Part shown: one piece after another, positions 51,092 to 58,389 of the stretch | How positions within the stretch are numbered: position 1 is the stretch's first letter | How the letters are laid out: every line of letters starts with the position of its first letter | Assembly: GCF_014212175.1 (NCBI RefSeq) | Contig: NZ_JACJVR010000052.1 | Location: 86,339-150,338, forward strand | Source of the DNA: Cohnella xylanilytica | GTDB lineage: Bacteria > Bacillota > Bacilli > Paenibacillales > Paenibacillaceae | Direction of reading: 5' to 3' | DNA: 64,000 bases | The notes under the pieces: generated by a model | Told to the model about the DNA's origin: nothing | The model's database searches: none | Seen by the model: only the letters and a program-made list of their open reading frames with translations | Translations under genes and position numbers: made by a program

Positions 51092-52339
51092 ATGGCGACG
51101 GCGGCTAAACCCGTGCTCGGCATCTTGACTCTGTATCTGAACGACAACAAAGCCTTGGAAGAGAAGAGCGTCTACGAGAAAATGACCGTCGCGGGCGCCA
51201 AATTAGGCCTGCAAGTCATCGTGTTCACGCCCGCGGACGTCAACGATCGCAGCGGCCGGGTCAACGCGCTCGTCTACCGGACGGAATCCCGATCCTGGCA
51301 GCGCAAGTCGGTTAGGATGCCGAACCTGATCTACGACCGGTGCCGAATTCAGAAGAGCAAGCGGTTCGAGCAGCTGCTCGAATTCCGCCGGAAGTACAAC
51401 CATCTTACTTTCCTCAATCGCCCGCTGCGCAACAAGTGGACCGTCTATCGCACTCTCGCCAAAGTGAACGCCTTCCGCGGGCATCTGCCGTCGACGCGTC
51501 TCTATGCTTCGTCCGACGACGTCGCCGCCATGCTAAGGAAGCATTCGCTTCTCTATCTGAAGCCGATCAACGGAACCGGGGGCCGCGGCATTCTGCGGAT
51601 CGAGAAGCTGAAGAGCGGCATGCTGCTGCTGCAGGGACGGGATCATTCCCGCCGGATCGTCGAGCCGAAGCGCATCTCCCGCGGCCAGCTCCCCGCCGCG
51701 CTCCGCTCTTGGGACACGAGAGGCGACCGGTACATCGTCCAGCAAGGGCTTCATATCCGGCTGCCGAGCGGGCGCGTGCACGACTATCGGATGCTCGTGC
51801 AGAAGAGCGGCTCCGGCGAATGGCAGGTGACCGGCTGCGCCGGCCGGGTCGGTCCTCCGCGCAGCATCACGTCCAATCTGCACGGCGGCGGCACGGCCGC
51901 TTCGATGAATTCCCTGCTGCGCCAATGGGTCGGCAGCGAGGCCCGGATCTCCCAGATCCGCCAGACGGCGGAGGAGCTGGGGCTGTCCGTCGCTCGCCAC
52001 CTGGAGGCGACGTTCGGCGCGCTGTGCGAGCTGGCGCTCGATCTCGCGATCGACCGGAACGGGCGCGTCTGGCTGCTCGAGGTGAACCCGAAGCCTTCGC
52101 GCGAGGTGTTCATCCGGGCCGGGGAACGGGAGGCGTACCGCCATGCGATCACCCGGCCGATGGAATACGCGATGTGGGTGTACCGCTCGCGACGGGACCG
52201 CAGCGGCAAGGGAGCGTCGGCGCCTCAGACGCAGGAGACGTCCCGCACGGGGACGGATTCCTCCTCCGCGGCGCTGATCGAGCATCGCGGTTCGTTCCCG
52301 GATCCGGGCCGGGAGGAGTCCGGCGGCGCGGTCGGCTAA
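51092..52339 (+). CDS. YheC/YheD-family ATP-grasp protein 5 (short form)
   Basis: This 415-aa protein starts 6 bp after the GNAT stop. The core begins KPVLGILTLYLNDNKALEEK. PNLIYDRCRIQKSKRFEQLL is the mid motif. YLKPINGTGGRGILRIEKLK is the nucleotide loop and AIDRNGRVWLLEVNPKPSRE the metal-binding end. It carries an extra C-terminal tail of about 45 residues rich in Ser, Gly and Glu, probably disordered. A terminator follows about 80 bp downstream, closing the cluster. Confidence 0.9.
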   Translation: MATAAKPVLGILTLYLNDNKALEEKSVYEKMTVAGAKLGLQVIVFTPADVNDRSGRVNALVYRTESRSWQRKSVRMPNLIYDRCRIQKSKRFEQLLEFRRKYNHLTFLNRPLRNKWTVYRTLAKVNAFRGHLPSTRLYASSDDVAAMLRKHSLLYLKPINGTGGRGILRIEKLKSGMLLLQGRDHSRRIVEPKRISRGQLPAALRSWDTRGDRYIVQQGLHIRLPSGRVHDYRMLVQKSGSGEWQVTGCAGRVGPPRSITSNLHGGGTAASMNSLLRQWVGSEARISQIRQTAEELGLSVARHLEATFGALCELALDLAIDRNGRVWLLEVNPKPSREVFIRAGEREAYRHAITRPMEYAMWVYRSRRDRSGKGASAPQTQETSRTGTDSSSAALIEHRGSFPDPGREESGGAVG

Positions 52340-52422
52340 TCGCCACGGGCGCCCGATCGCCCCTCGGTCTTCCCGGCTTGCGCCGATCTCGCGGCGGGGC
52401 GCCGCAGCCCCGCCGCCACACG

Positions 52423-52482
52423 AAAAGGACCGCACGGACACAGGCACGGCGCCTGCTTCCTTGCGGTCCTTTTCCCTTTTTT
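52423..52482. terminator. Terminator closing the YheC/D cluster (bidirectional)
   Basis: AAAAGGACCGCA (52423-52434) pairs perfectly with TGCGGTCCTTTT (52462-52473), with an inner hairpin GGCAC...GCC. CCCTTTTTTT follows on the plus strand. It lies directly at the stop of the convergent HAD gene and can serve both. Confidence 0.85.
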
Positions 52483-53160
52483 TCACCCGATACGCCCGAT
52501 CAAATCGAGCAGCTCCGGGAAGCTGCGGATGACCGCGTCCGCCCCGTCGAGCTCGCCTTCCTTCCGGAAGCCCGCGTAATCGCAGCCGACGACGAACAGG
52601 CCGTTCCCCTTGCCCGCTTCCACGTCGGACGAGCGGTCTCCGACCATCCACGCCGTGCGGATGCCGTGCTTCTCCAGCAGCAGGCGCACCAGGTCGACCT
52701 TCGTCGCGGTCCCGTACTCCCCGGCGCTGTAGAAGCCGTCGAACAGATCGGCGATCCCCCGCAGCCTAGGCACATCCTTGACGTAAGCCTCGAGCCCGTT
52801 GCTCGCCACGAACAGCCGAATCCCCTTCTCCTTCAGCGCCCTAAGCGTCTCGGGAACGCCCGGATAGAGCTCGCCGCGGCCGTTCTCCAGCTCCTCCAGC
52901 TCGTATTGCAGAAGCAGATCGTTCGCCCGCGCTTGCGCCTGAGGCGAGCCGTCCGGCATGACCTTCTGCCAGATATGCTCCAGCAGCATCCCGAGAGAGC
53001 CGAGCAGCAGCTCCACCGGAGGCTGCTCCTTCATGTACAATCCTTCCTCGCGCAGCGTCTCGAATACCCGCCGATGAACCGTCGTCAGCAGCGTCTCCGT
53101 CTTGAACAGCGTCCCGTCCAGATCGAATAGCGCCGCTTCCGGCATTTGCAGCTTCGTCAT
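52483..53160 (-). CDS. HAD-superfamily hydrolase (phosphoglycolate-phosphatase-like)
   Basis: This 225-aa phosphatase has motif I as ALFDLDGTLFKTE, with the catalytic Asp pair, motif II SNG in LFVASNGLEAYV and motif III/IV in TKVDLVRLLLEKHGI with MVGDRSSDVEAGKGN. The helical cap (residues about 25-90) fits subfamily I of the PGP type. The substrate is unknown. I chose the ATG at 53160 because GAGGAGAGTCAG precedes it. An N-terminal extension in the same frame is rejected. Confidence 0.92.
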   Translation of the reverse strand: MTKLQMPEAALFDLDGTLFKTETLLTTVHRRVFETLREEGLYMKEQPPVELLLGSLGMLLEHIWQKVMPDGSPQAQARANDLLLQYELEELENGRGELYPGVPETLRALKEKGIRLFVASNGLEAYVKDVPRLRGIADLFDGFYSAGEYGTATKVDLVRLLLEKHGIRTAWMVGDRSSDVEAGKGNGLFVVGCDYAGFRKEGELDGADAVIRSFPELLDLIGRIG

Positions 53161-53246
53161 CTGACTCTCCTCGATTGATTTTCTTCCCATCATATCCAAT
53201 TCCCGCTCCCGGAAGCAACCCTTCGGCGACATGCTTCGTCATTCTA

Positions 53247-53275
53247 TTGGGCGATTCTATCATTTATGCTACAAT
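53247..53275 (+). promoter_or_regulatory. Promoter of the coiled-coil/glycosidase-domain gene pair
   Basis: The -35 is TTGGGC (53247-53252), the spacer is 17 bp and the -10 is TACAAT (53270-53275). The start codon of the first gene is 48 bp downstream. Confidence 0.5.
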
Positions 53276-53322
53276 GGACATTCGATCGAAGTAGGAAAAG
53301 CAAGAGGTGATTTTGTCTTATC

Positions 53323-53754
53323 ATGAGTACTCCGCTTCCCCAAAGGCACGCGCCCGCCGGCTCCCCGGAGCCGATCGCGCGCCGCAGATCCAAGCCGTCC
53401 GTCCTCCCCTTCGTCGTTCTGTGGATCGTTCTCATCGGAGCCGGAATCGCGGGCTCCGTCCTCTATGTCGACCATCTCCGCCAGCGATTGTCCGAAGATC
53501 TGAGCCGCCAGACCGCGACCCGGATCGAAGCGATGCAGGCCGATTATACGAATCAGCTCGAAGAGTTGAAGAAGAATTACGAGGAAGAGATGGCCAAGAT
53601 GCAGTCCAAGGTCGAAGCCCTGAACGAACTGCTGACGTTCAATAAGGACAACATGAACGACAAGACCGACAACAGCAACAAGCTGTACACCCAGATCAGC
53701 GAGCTTAAGAAGCAACTCGACCAATTGAAGAAAAACCTGGACGTGCTCAAATGA
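53323..53754 (+). CDS. Membrane-anchored coiled-coil protein
   Basis: This 143-aa protein has a basic N-terminus (about 1-26), one transmembrane helix (PFVVLWIVLIGAGIAGSVLY) and then a long charged helix to the end (QLEELKKNYEEEMAKMQSKV and SELKKQLDQLKKNLDVLK), which predicts a coiled coil outside the membrane. There is no signal peptidase site. It overlaps the next gene by 4 bp (ATGA), so the two probably form a complex at the cell surface or around the forespore. No known family was recognised. Confidence 0.78.
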   Translation: MSTPLPQRHAPAGSPEPIARRRSKPSVLPFVVLWIVLIGAGIAGSVLYVDHLRQRLSEDLSRQTATRIEAMQADYTNQLEELKKNYEEEMAKMQSKVEALNELLTFNKDNMNDKTDNSNKLYTQISELKKQLDQLKKNLDVLK

Positions 53755-54833
53755 CGCTCACTACGGCGCAGCGTCTCAACCGGACCGTCCTGCTCGCCTG
53801 CGCTCCGTTCCTCGGGGCGATGATCTGGGTTCTTGTCTCGAACTTCTCTCTCTCGCTGTCTCTCGGCGATTCGGGCGCGGGAGCGTCGGCGCCGTCCGCG
53901 CCCCTGCTGTCGGAGATCGCCGCGGAGGCGGATGCCGGTCTCGGGCAAGCCGAGGCCGTCGCCAAGGAGATCTCGGTCTCTATCAAGAAGGTGTCGGAGC
54001 TCTATGTCAAAACGAACCGGAACATGAGCGCGATCATGACGACGGCCAAAGCTCAGGCGAACCGGCCCGCGCTCATCTACGACCGGCGGATTACCCGGCG
54101 GCTCGGCGCCGTGAAGGACTCGGTGCAGTCCGGCAAGCTGACGGCCCAGCTGTTCTCGATTCGCGCCCAGAAGTTCAGCGGCTACGCGCTCAAGGTGAAG
54201 CTGAAGAGCGCGGGCGCGATGACGATGGCGCTCGGCAAGGACAAGCTCGGCGGGGCCGAGACGACGCTCGCGGCCGTGAAGCGCACCGGCGCCGTGGCCG
54301 GCGTCAACGCGGGAGGCTTCGCGGATTCGCGGGGCAAGCGCTATCCGCTCAGCACGACCGTCGTCGACGGCAAGTACGTGACCGGCTTCGAGCCGAGCTA
54401 TAACGATTTGTTCTTCGTCGGGCTGAGCGAGAACATGGAGCTGATCGGCGGCGAGTTCTCCAGCCAGGCCGAGCTCGACAAGAAGAAGCCGAAGTTCGGC
54501 GCTTCGTTCGTGCCGGTGCTGCGCAAGAACGGCGTGAACCTGCCGATTCCGGTCAAGTGGCGGACCAGCCCCGTCCGCGCCCCGCGCACCGTCATCGGCA
54601 ACTACAAGGACGATCAGCTGCTGCTGCTCGTCATCGACGGGCGGGACGAGAACGGCAGCTCCGGCGCGACGCTGGAGGAGGTTCAGATGCTGCTGACCCG
54701 CTTCGGCGTCGTCGATGCCTACAACCTGGACGGCGGCGGGTCTTCCAGCTTGATTTTCAAGGGACGGATCGTCAACCATCCGTCCGACGGGCAGCTCCGG
54801 CCGCTCGCCACGAACTTTCTGTTCTTCAAGTAA
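53751..54833 (+). CDS. Phosphodiester glycosidase (NAGPA) domain membrane protein
   Basis: This 360-aa protein has an N-terminal signal anchor (VLLACAPFLGAMIWVLVSNF) and a linker with a helical segment to about 110. The NAGPA domain then shows AVAGVNAGGFADSRGKRYPL, LLVIDGRDENGSSGATLEEV and the signature DAYNLDGGGSSSLIFKGRIV. In B. subtilis YngK/YojL-like contexts and in human NAGPA the domain cleaves phosphodiester-linked sugars. A role in teichoic acid or spore surface polymers is plausible. It is coupled to the coiled-coil gene and ends at a terminator. Confidence 0.9.
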   Translation: MTLTTAQRLNRTVLLACAPFLGAMIWVLVSNFSLSLSLGDSGAGASAPSAPLLSEIAAEADAGLGQAEAVAKEISVSIKKVSELYVKTNRNMSAIMTTAKAQANRPALIYDRRITRRLGAVKDSVQSGKLTAQLFSIRAQKFSGYALKVKLKSAGAMTMALGKDKLGGAETTLAAVKRTGAVAGVNAGGFADSRGKRYPLSTTVVDGKYVTGFEPSYNDLFFVGLSENMELIGGEFSSQAELDKKKPKFGASFVPVLRKNGVNLPIPVKWRTSPVRAPRTVIGNYKDDQLLLLVIDGRDENGSSGATLEEVQMLLTRFGVVDAYNLDGGGSSSLIFKGRIVNHPSDGQLRPLATNFLFFK

Positions 54834-54852
54834 CCCTGGCGTCGCGTTACAT

Positions 54853-54902
54853 AAGCCCCCTCCGGCACGCAAGTTCCATTTGCGCCGGCGGGGGCTTTGC
54901 TT
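54853..54902 (+). terminator. Terminator after the NAGPA-domain gene
   Basis: AAGCCCCC (54853-54860) pairs with GGGGGCTT (54890-54897), with CCGGC/GCCGG inside. TTGCTTT follows. Confidence 0.75.
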
Positions 54903-54910
54903 TGAGGCTG

Positions 54911-55444
54911 AATGCCGAATTTTTCGGCATTGGAGGCGGTTCGCGATGACGCGAGGCCGCCGAATGCCGAATTTTTCGGCATTGGAGGCGGTTCGCGACG
55001 GGGCGAGGCCATTGAATGCCGAATTTTTCGGCATTGGCGGCGGTTCGCGACGGCGCGAGGTCGCTGAATGCCGAATTTTTCGGCATTGGCGGCGGTTCGC
55101 GACGACGCGAGGCCATTGAATGCCGAATTTTTCGGCATTGGAGGCGGTTCGCGATGGCGCGAGGCCCCCGAATGCCGAATTTTTCGGCATTGGAGGCGGT
55201 TCGCGACGGCGCGAGGCCATTGAATGCCGAATTTTTCGGCATTGGAGGCGGTTCGCGACGGGGCGAGGCCGCTGAATGCCGAATTTTTCGGCATTGGCGG
55301 CGGTTCGCGATGGCGCGAGGCCGCTGAATGCCGAATTTTTCGGCATTGGAGGCGGTTCGCGACGGCGCGAGGCCCCCGAATGCCGAATTTTTCGGCATTG
55401 GCGGCGGTTCGCGACGACGCGAGGCCGCTGAATGCCGAGCCGCC
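54911..55444. repeat. Ten tandem 52-bp repeats, each with a 9-bp hairpin, plus a degenerate eleventh
   Basis: Units start at 54911, 54963, 55015, 55067, 55119, 55171, 55223, 55275, 55327 and 55379. A truncated unit starts at 55431. Each has arms AATGCCGAA and TTCGGCATT around TTT, invariant in all ten. The 31-bp remainder (GGnGGCGGTTCGCG and GCGAGGCC core) varies at a few sites only. The array lies between the convergent NAGPA and SBP genes. Because 52 is not a multiple of 3, open frames read through it in all three phases. They are not genes. Confidence 0.95.
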
Positions 55445-55468
55445 GCTCGCTTTGCGTGCGCGGCTTGG

Positions 55469-56620
55469 CTAGCCTCCGCCCCCGCCCGAGCCGTCCAGGA
55501 ACGGGAACAGCAGCTTCTGATTCTCCCGGCTGAACATGTTCTTCTTCGTGATCACGACCGAGCCGGTGCCGATGGAAGGGTCCACCTTCCGCCCCCGGTA
55601 CGCCTGCATCGCCGTCTTGATCGCCAGATAGCCCATGTTGAACGGCTTCTGGACGACGATCGCCTGCAGCACCTCTCTCTCCAGGTAATCGATCTCGCTC
55701 GTGGAGCTGTCGAACCCGACCAGCTTCACCCGTCCCGCCGCGCCCGCTTCCTCGATGGCCCGGGCCGCGCCGACGGTGGACGGCTCGTTCAGCGCCGCGA
55801 TGCCCGCCAGCCCGGGACGCTCCCGCAGCAGCGCCTTGGTCACCTCGTACGCCTTGTCGATCAACCCTTCGCTATAGACGGTCGGAACGATCTCATAGAC
55901 TTGCCCCTCATCCGAGCCCGCCCCCAAACTAGAACCGCTCTCCACCCGCCCTGCAGCTGCAATCGAACTCGCCCCCGGCAATCGTCCGACTCCCTTACTC
56001 GCCTGTTCCCCGATCCCCGATGCCGCGCCTTCCTCCAGCCCCCCTCTCCCTTCCCGCAGGCTGGCCAGCACGCCGTTCTCCCGCTCGATCGCGGTGGACG
56101 AGGCCTTGATGAAGTTGACGACGCCGACCTCGCCGCCTTCCGGCAGCAGCTCCTTCAAGGCGTCGCCGACCTTCCTTCCCGCCTCGAAGTTGTCCGTCGC
56201 GATCAGGCTGAGCGCGTAGTCGCCGTTGATGCCGGAGTCGATGATGACGAGCGGGATGCGGGCGCTCCGGATCTTCTTCGCGACCGGGACGAGCCGCTCG
56301 TAATCGGTGGCCGACAGCACGATCGCCTTCGGGCGCATCCCGATCGCCCGCTCGACGAGCGCGATCTGGCCGTCGATGTCCTTCTCCTTGTCCGTGCCCA
56401 GCGTCAGCACCTCCGTCCCGAGCTCCTTGGCCGCGGCGTCCACCCCTTGGCGCGCCGCCTGCCAGAACTCGATGCGCGGGTCGATCGTTTTCGGAATATA
56501 GACGACCGGTCCTGACGGAGAGAGCCACTTCGCCTGCGCCCAGCGGACCGATCCCGCGACCGCCGCGGCGGCCAGCAGAACGGCGAGGGCGACGAGCCCG
56601 GCTTGGCGTCCCCTTCTCAC
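55469..56620 (-). CDS. Membrane-anchored sugar-binding protein (periplasmic-binding fold), partner of the histidine kinase
   Basis: This 383-aa protein starts at a GTG at 56620 overlapping the kinase stop (GTGA), with GGAGGCGAGG upstream. The N-terminus RRGRQAGLVALAVLLAAAAV is a signal anchor. No lipobox cysteine is present. The type 1 periplasmic-binding fold follows (VVYIPKTIDPRIEFWQAARQ, TEVLTLGTDKEKDIDGQIAL, LVIIDSGINGDYALSLIATD, GIAALNEPSTVGAARAIEEA). About 45 residues of Gly/Ala/Ser-rich sequence are inserted at about 190-240. Such anchored binding proteins encoded with kinases can act as ligand sensors, as with XylFII-LytS in clostridia. Confidence 0.87.
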   Translation of the reverse strand: MRRGRQAGLVALAVLLAAAAVAGSVRWAQAKWLSPSGPVVYIPKTIDPRIEFWQAARQGVDAAAKELGTEVLTLGTDKEKDIDGQIALVERAIGMRPKAIVLSATDYERLVPVAKKIRSARIPLVIIDSGINGDYALSLIATDNFEAGRKVGDALKELLPEGGEVGVVNFIKASSTAIERENGVLASLREGRGGLEEGAASGIGEQASKGVGRLPGASSIAAAGRVESGSSLGAGSDEGQVYEIVPTVYSEGLIDKAYEVTKALLRERPGLAGIAALNEPSTVGAARAIEEAGAAGRVKLVGFDSSTSEIDYLEREVLQAIVVQKPFNMGYLAIKTAMQAYRGRKVDPSIGTGSVVITKKNMFSRENQKLLFPFLDGSGGGGG

Positions 56621-58389
56621 GTATCCTCGCCTCCCTTGCGCCAAGGAACCCGAAGCGTGACGACGGTTCCTTCCTCCCGTTCGCTCCGGTACTCCAGCCC
56701 GTATTGCGGCCCGTAAAACAACTGAATCCGGCGATGCACGTTCAGAACGCCCATCCCCGTGCCGCTCTCCGACGCCTTCCGCTCGGACAGAATCGTCCGG
56801 ACCTGCTCCGGCGTCATGCCCGCCCCGTCGTCCGCGACGGTCAGCTCCAGCAGGCTTCCGGCGAGCCGGCCCGAGACGACGATCTCTCCCGTCTCCGCCT
56901 TGTTCCGCATGCCGTGGTAAATCGCGTTCTCGACGAGAGGCTGCAGGATGACGCGTTGAATGCGGGCGTCCCGCAGCTCCTCGGGCACGTCGATGCGGTG
57001 AACGAACCGGTTCCGGTAGCGCATCGACTGGATCGTCAGGTAGTTCCCGACGTGCTCGAGCTCCACGGAGAGCGGCACCTCCTCTTCTCCCTGTCCGATG
57101 CTCGACCGGAACAATCGGGACAGCGCCGTCGTCATCTTGACGACCTCCGCCATCTTGTTCGTCTCCGCCATCCAGATGATCGAATCGAGCGTGTTGTACA
57201 GGAAGTGAGGCTGGATCTGAGCCTGCAGCGCCTTGATCTCGCTCGTCCGCTTGATCTCCTCGTCGCGGAGCTTCTGGTTCATGAGCTCCCGGATCTTGGC
57301 GATCATCAGGTTGAACGTCCGGGCGAGCTTGCCGATCTCGTTCGTGCTCGTCACGTCGACGCGGATGTCGAAGCTGCCCTTCTCGACCTGCTTCATGTGC
57401 GCGTCGAGCCGCTTCAGCGGCCTCGCCATCGTGAACGACAGCAGGACGGACAGGCCGAGCGCGATAACGAGACAGAGGCCTCCCCATAGGGCCGCGGACA
57501 GCTGCATCTTCGCTTTGTCGCCGACCAGCTCCTTCGGGTAGGTCACTCCGACGATTTTCCAACCGAAGTCCGTCGAACGGATCGTATACTTCTTCGGCTC
57601 CTTGCCGTCTTGGACGGTCAAAGTCGTGTCCGGAGAGCGGAGAATCAGCGGAATATCCTCCGTCTTCAGCTCCGTGAACATGATCTGCTGCTGCGGATGA
57701 TAGATCAGATCGCCCGCGGAATCGACGATGAAGACGTACCCCCGGCTGCCGAGCTGGATCTGCCTGCACAGGTCGTCGATCAGATTGTAATTCAGGTCGA
57801 CCAGCAGAACGCCGCTCGGATCGAGCCGCCCTTCCCCGCTCAGCTCCCGGCTGAGCGAGATGACCCAGCGGTATTCCTTCGGGTACAGGTGCTGGACGCG
57901 CGAGGAGGACAGCACGACCTCGCCCTTGGCGGCCCGCGCTTCCCGGTACCAGTCCTGGCCGATCAGCTCGGTGTAGTCCTTCAGCTTCGCCCCCTCCCGG
58001 TCCGAGATGACCGCCCCGTTGGAGCCGGCGAACGCGAGAGTGGCGATATCGGTGCGGGACGCGACGACCGAATGGAAAAACCGGCCGATCCGCGCCTTCA
58101 GCTGCTCGCTCTCCGGCGTCCCGAGCGGGGCGGAGAGGAACTTCGTCAGGTCCCCGTTGCCGATCGCCAGCGCCGAGATGCTCTCCATGTTGTCGACGTA
58201 AGTCCGGATGTTGGCGTTCACCTGCTCGATCAGCGTCGTCGTGTACTCGACCGAGGTGTCCGCGACGAACGAAGCCGACTGCCGGTAGGAGCTGTAGCTC
58301 AGAAGGAGCGTCGTTCCGAGAATAAGCAGAGAGAACGCGAGCGCGATGCTCGTATGGATGCTCTTGAATTGGAACGGACGCCGTCTCAT
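56617..58389 (-). CDS. YesM-type sensor histidine kinase
   Basis: This 590-aa kinase starts at an ATG at 58389 overlapping the response-regulator stop (ATGA). Transmembrane helices lie at about 13-32 and 275-300, flanking a dCache-type extracellular sensor (DWYREARAAKGEVVLSSSRV, YVFIVDSAGDLIYHPQQQIM). A HAMP segment and the His box QAQIQPHFLYNTLDSIIWMA follow. The ATPase part has VENAIYHGM and DDGAGMTPEQVRTIL. It is coupled on both sides, to the regulator and to the anchored sugar-binding protein. Confidence 0.95.
   Translation of the reverse strand: MRRRPFQFKSIHTSIALAFSLLILGTTLLLSYSSYRQSASFVADTSVEYTTTLIEQVNANIRTYVDNMESISALAIGNGDLTKFLSAPLGTPESEQLKARIGRFFHSVVASRTDIATLAFAGSNGAVISDREGAKLKDYTELIGQDWYREARAAKGEVVLSSSRVQHLYPKEYRWVISLSRELSGEGRLDPSGVLLVDLNYNLIDDLCRQIQLGSRGYVFIVDSAGDLIYHPQQQIMFTELKTEDIPLILRSPDTTLTVQDGKEPKKYTIRSTDFGWKIVGVTYPKELVGDKAKMQLSAALWGGLCLVIALGLSVLLSFTMARPLKRLDAHMKQVEKGSFDIRVDVTSTNEIGKLARTFNLMIAKIRELMNQKLRDEEIKRTSEIKALQAQIQPHFLYNTLDSIIWMAETNKMAEVVKMTTALSRLFRSSIGQGEEEVPLSVELEHVGNYLTIQSMRYRNRFVHRIDVPEELRDARIQRVILQPLVENAIYHGMRNKAETGEIVVSGRLAGSLLELTVADDGAGMTPEQVRTILSERKASESGTGMGVLNVHRRIQLFYGPQYGLEYRSEREEGTVVTLRVPWRKGGEDT

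Noticed and set aside
54719..55398. Frames reading MPKNSAF and MPNFSAL repeats in both directions
   Set aside because: They are produced by the 52-bp array in all phases and have no start signals.
54911..55444. CRISPR array
   Set aside because: Repeat-sized units are present, but the spacers are nearly identical to one another and no cas gene is nearby.
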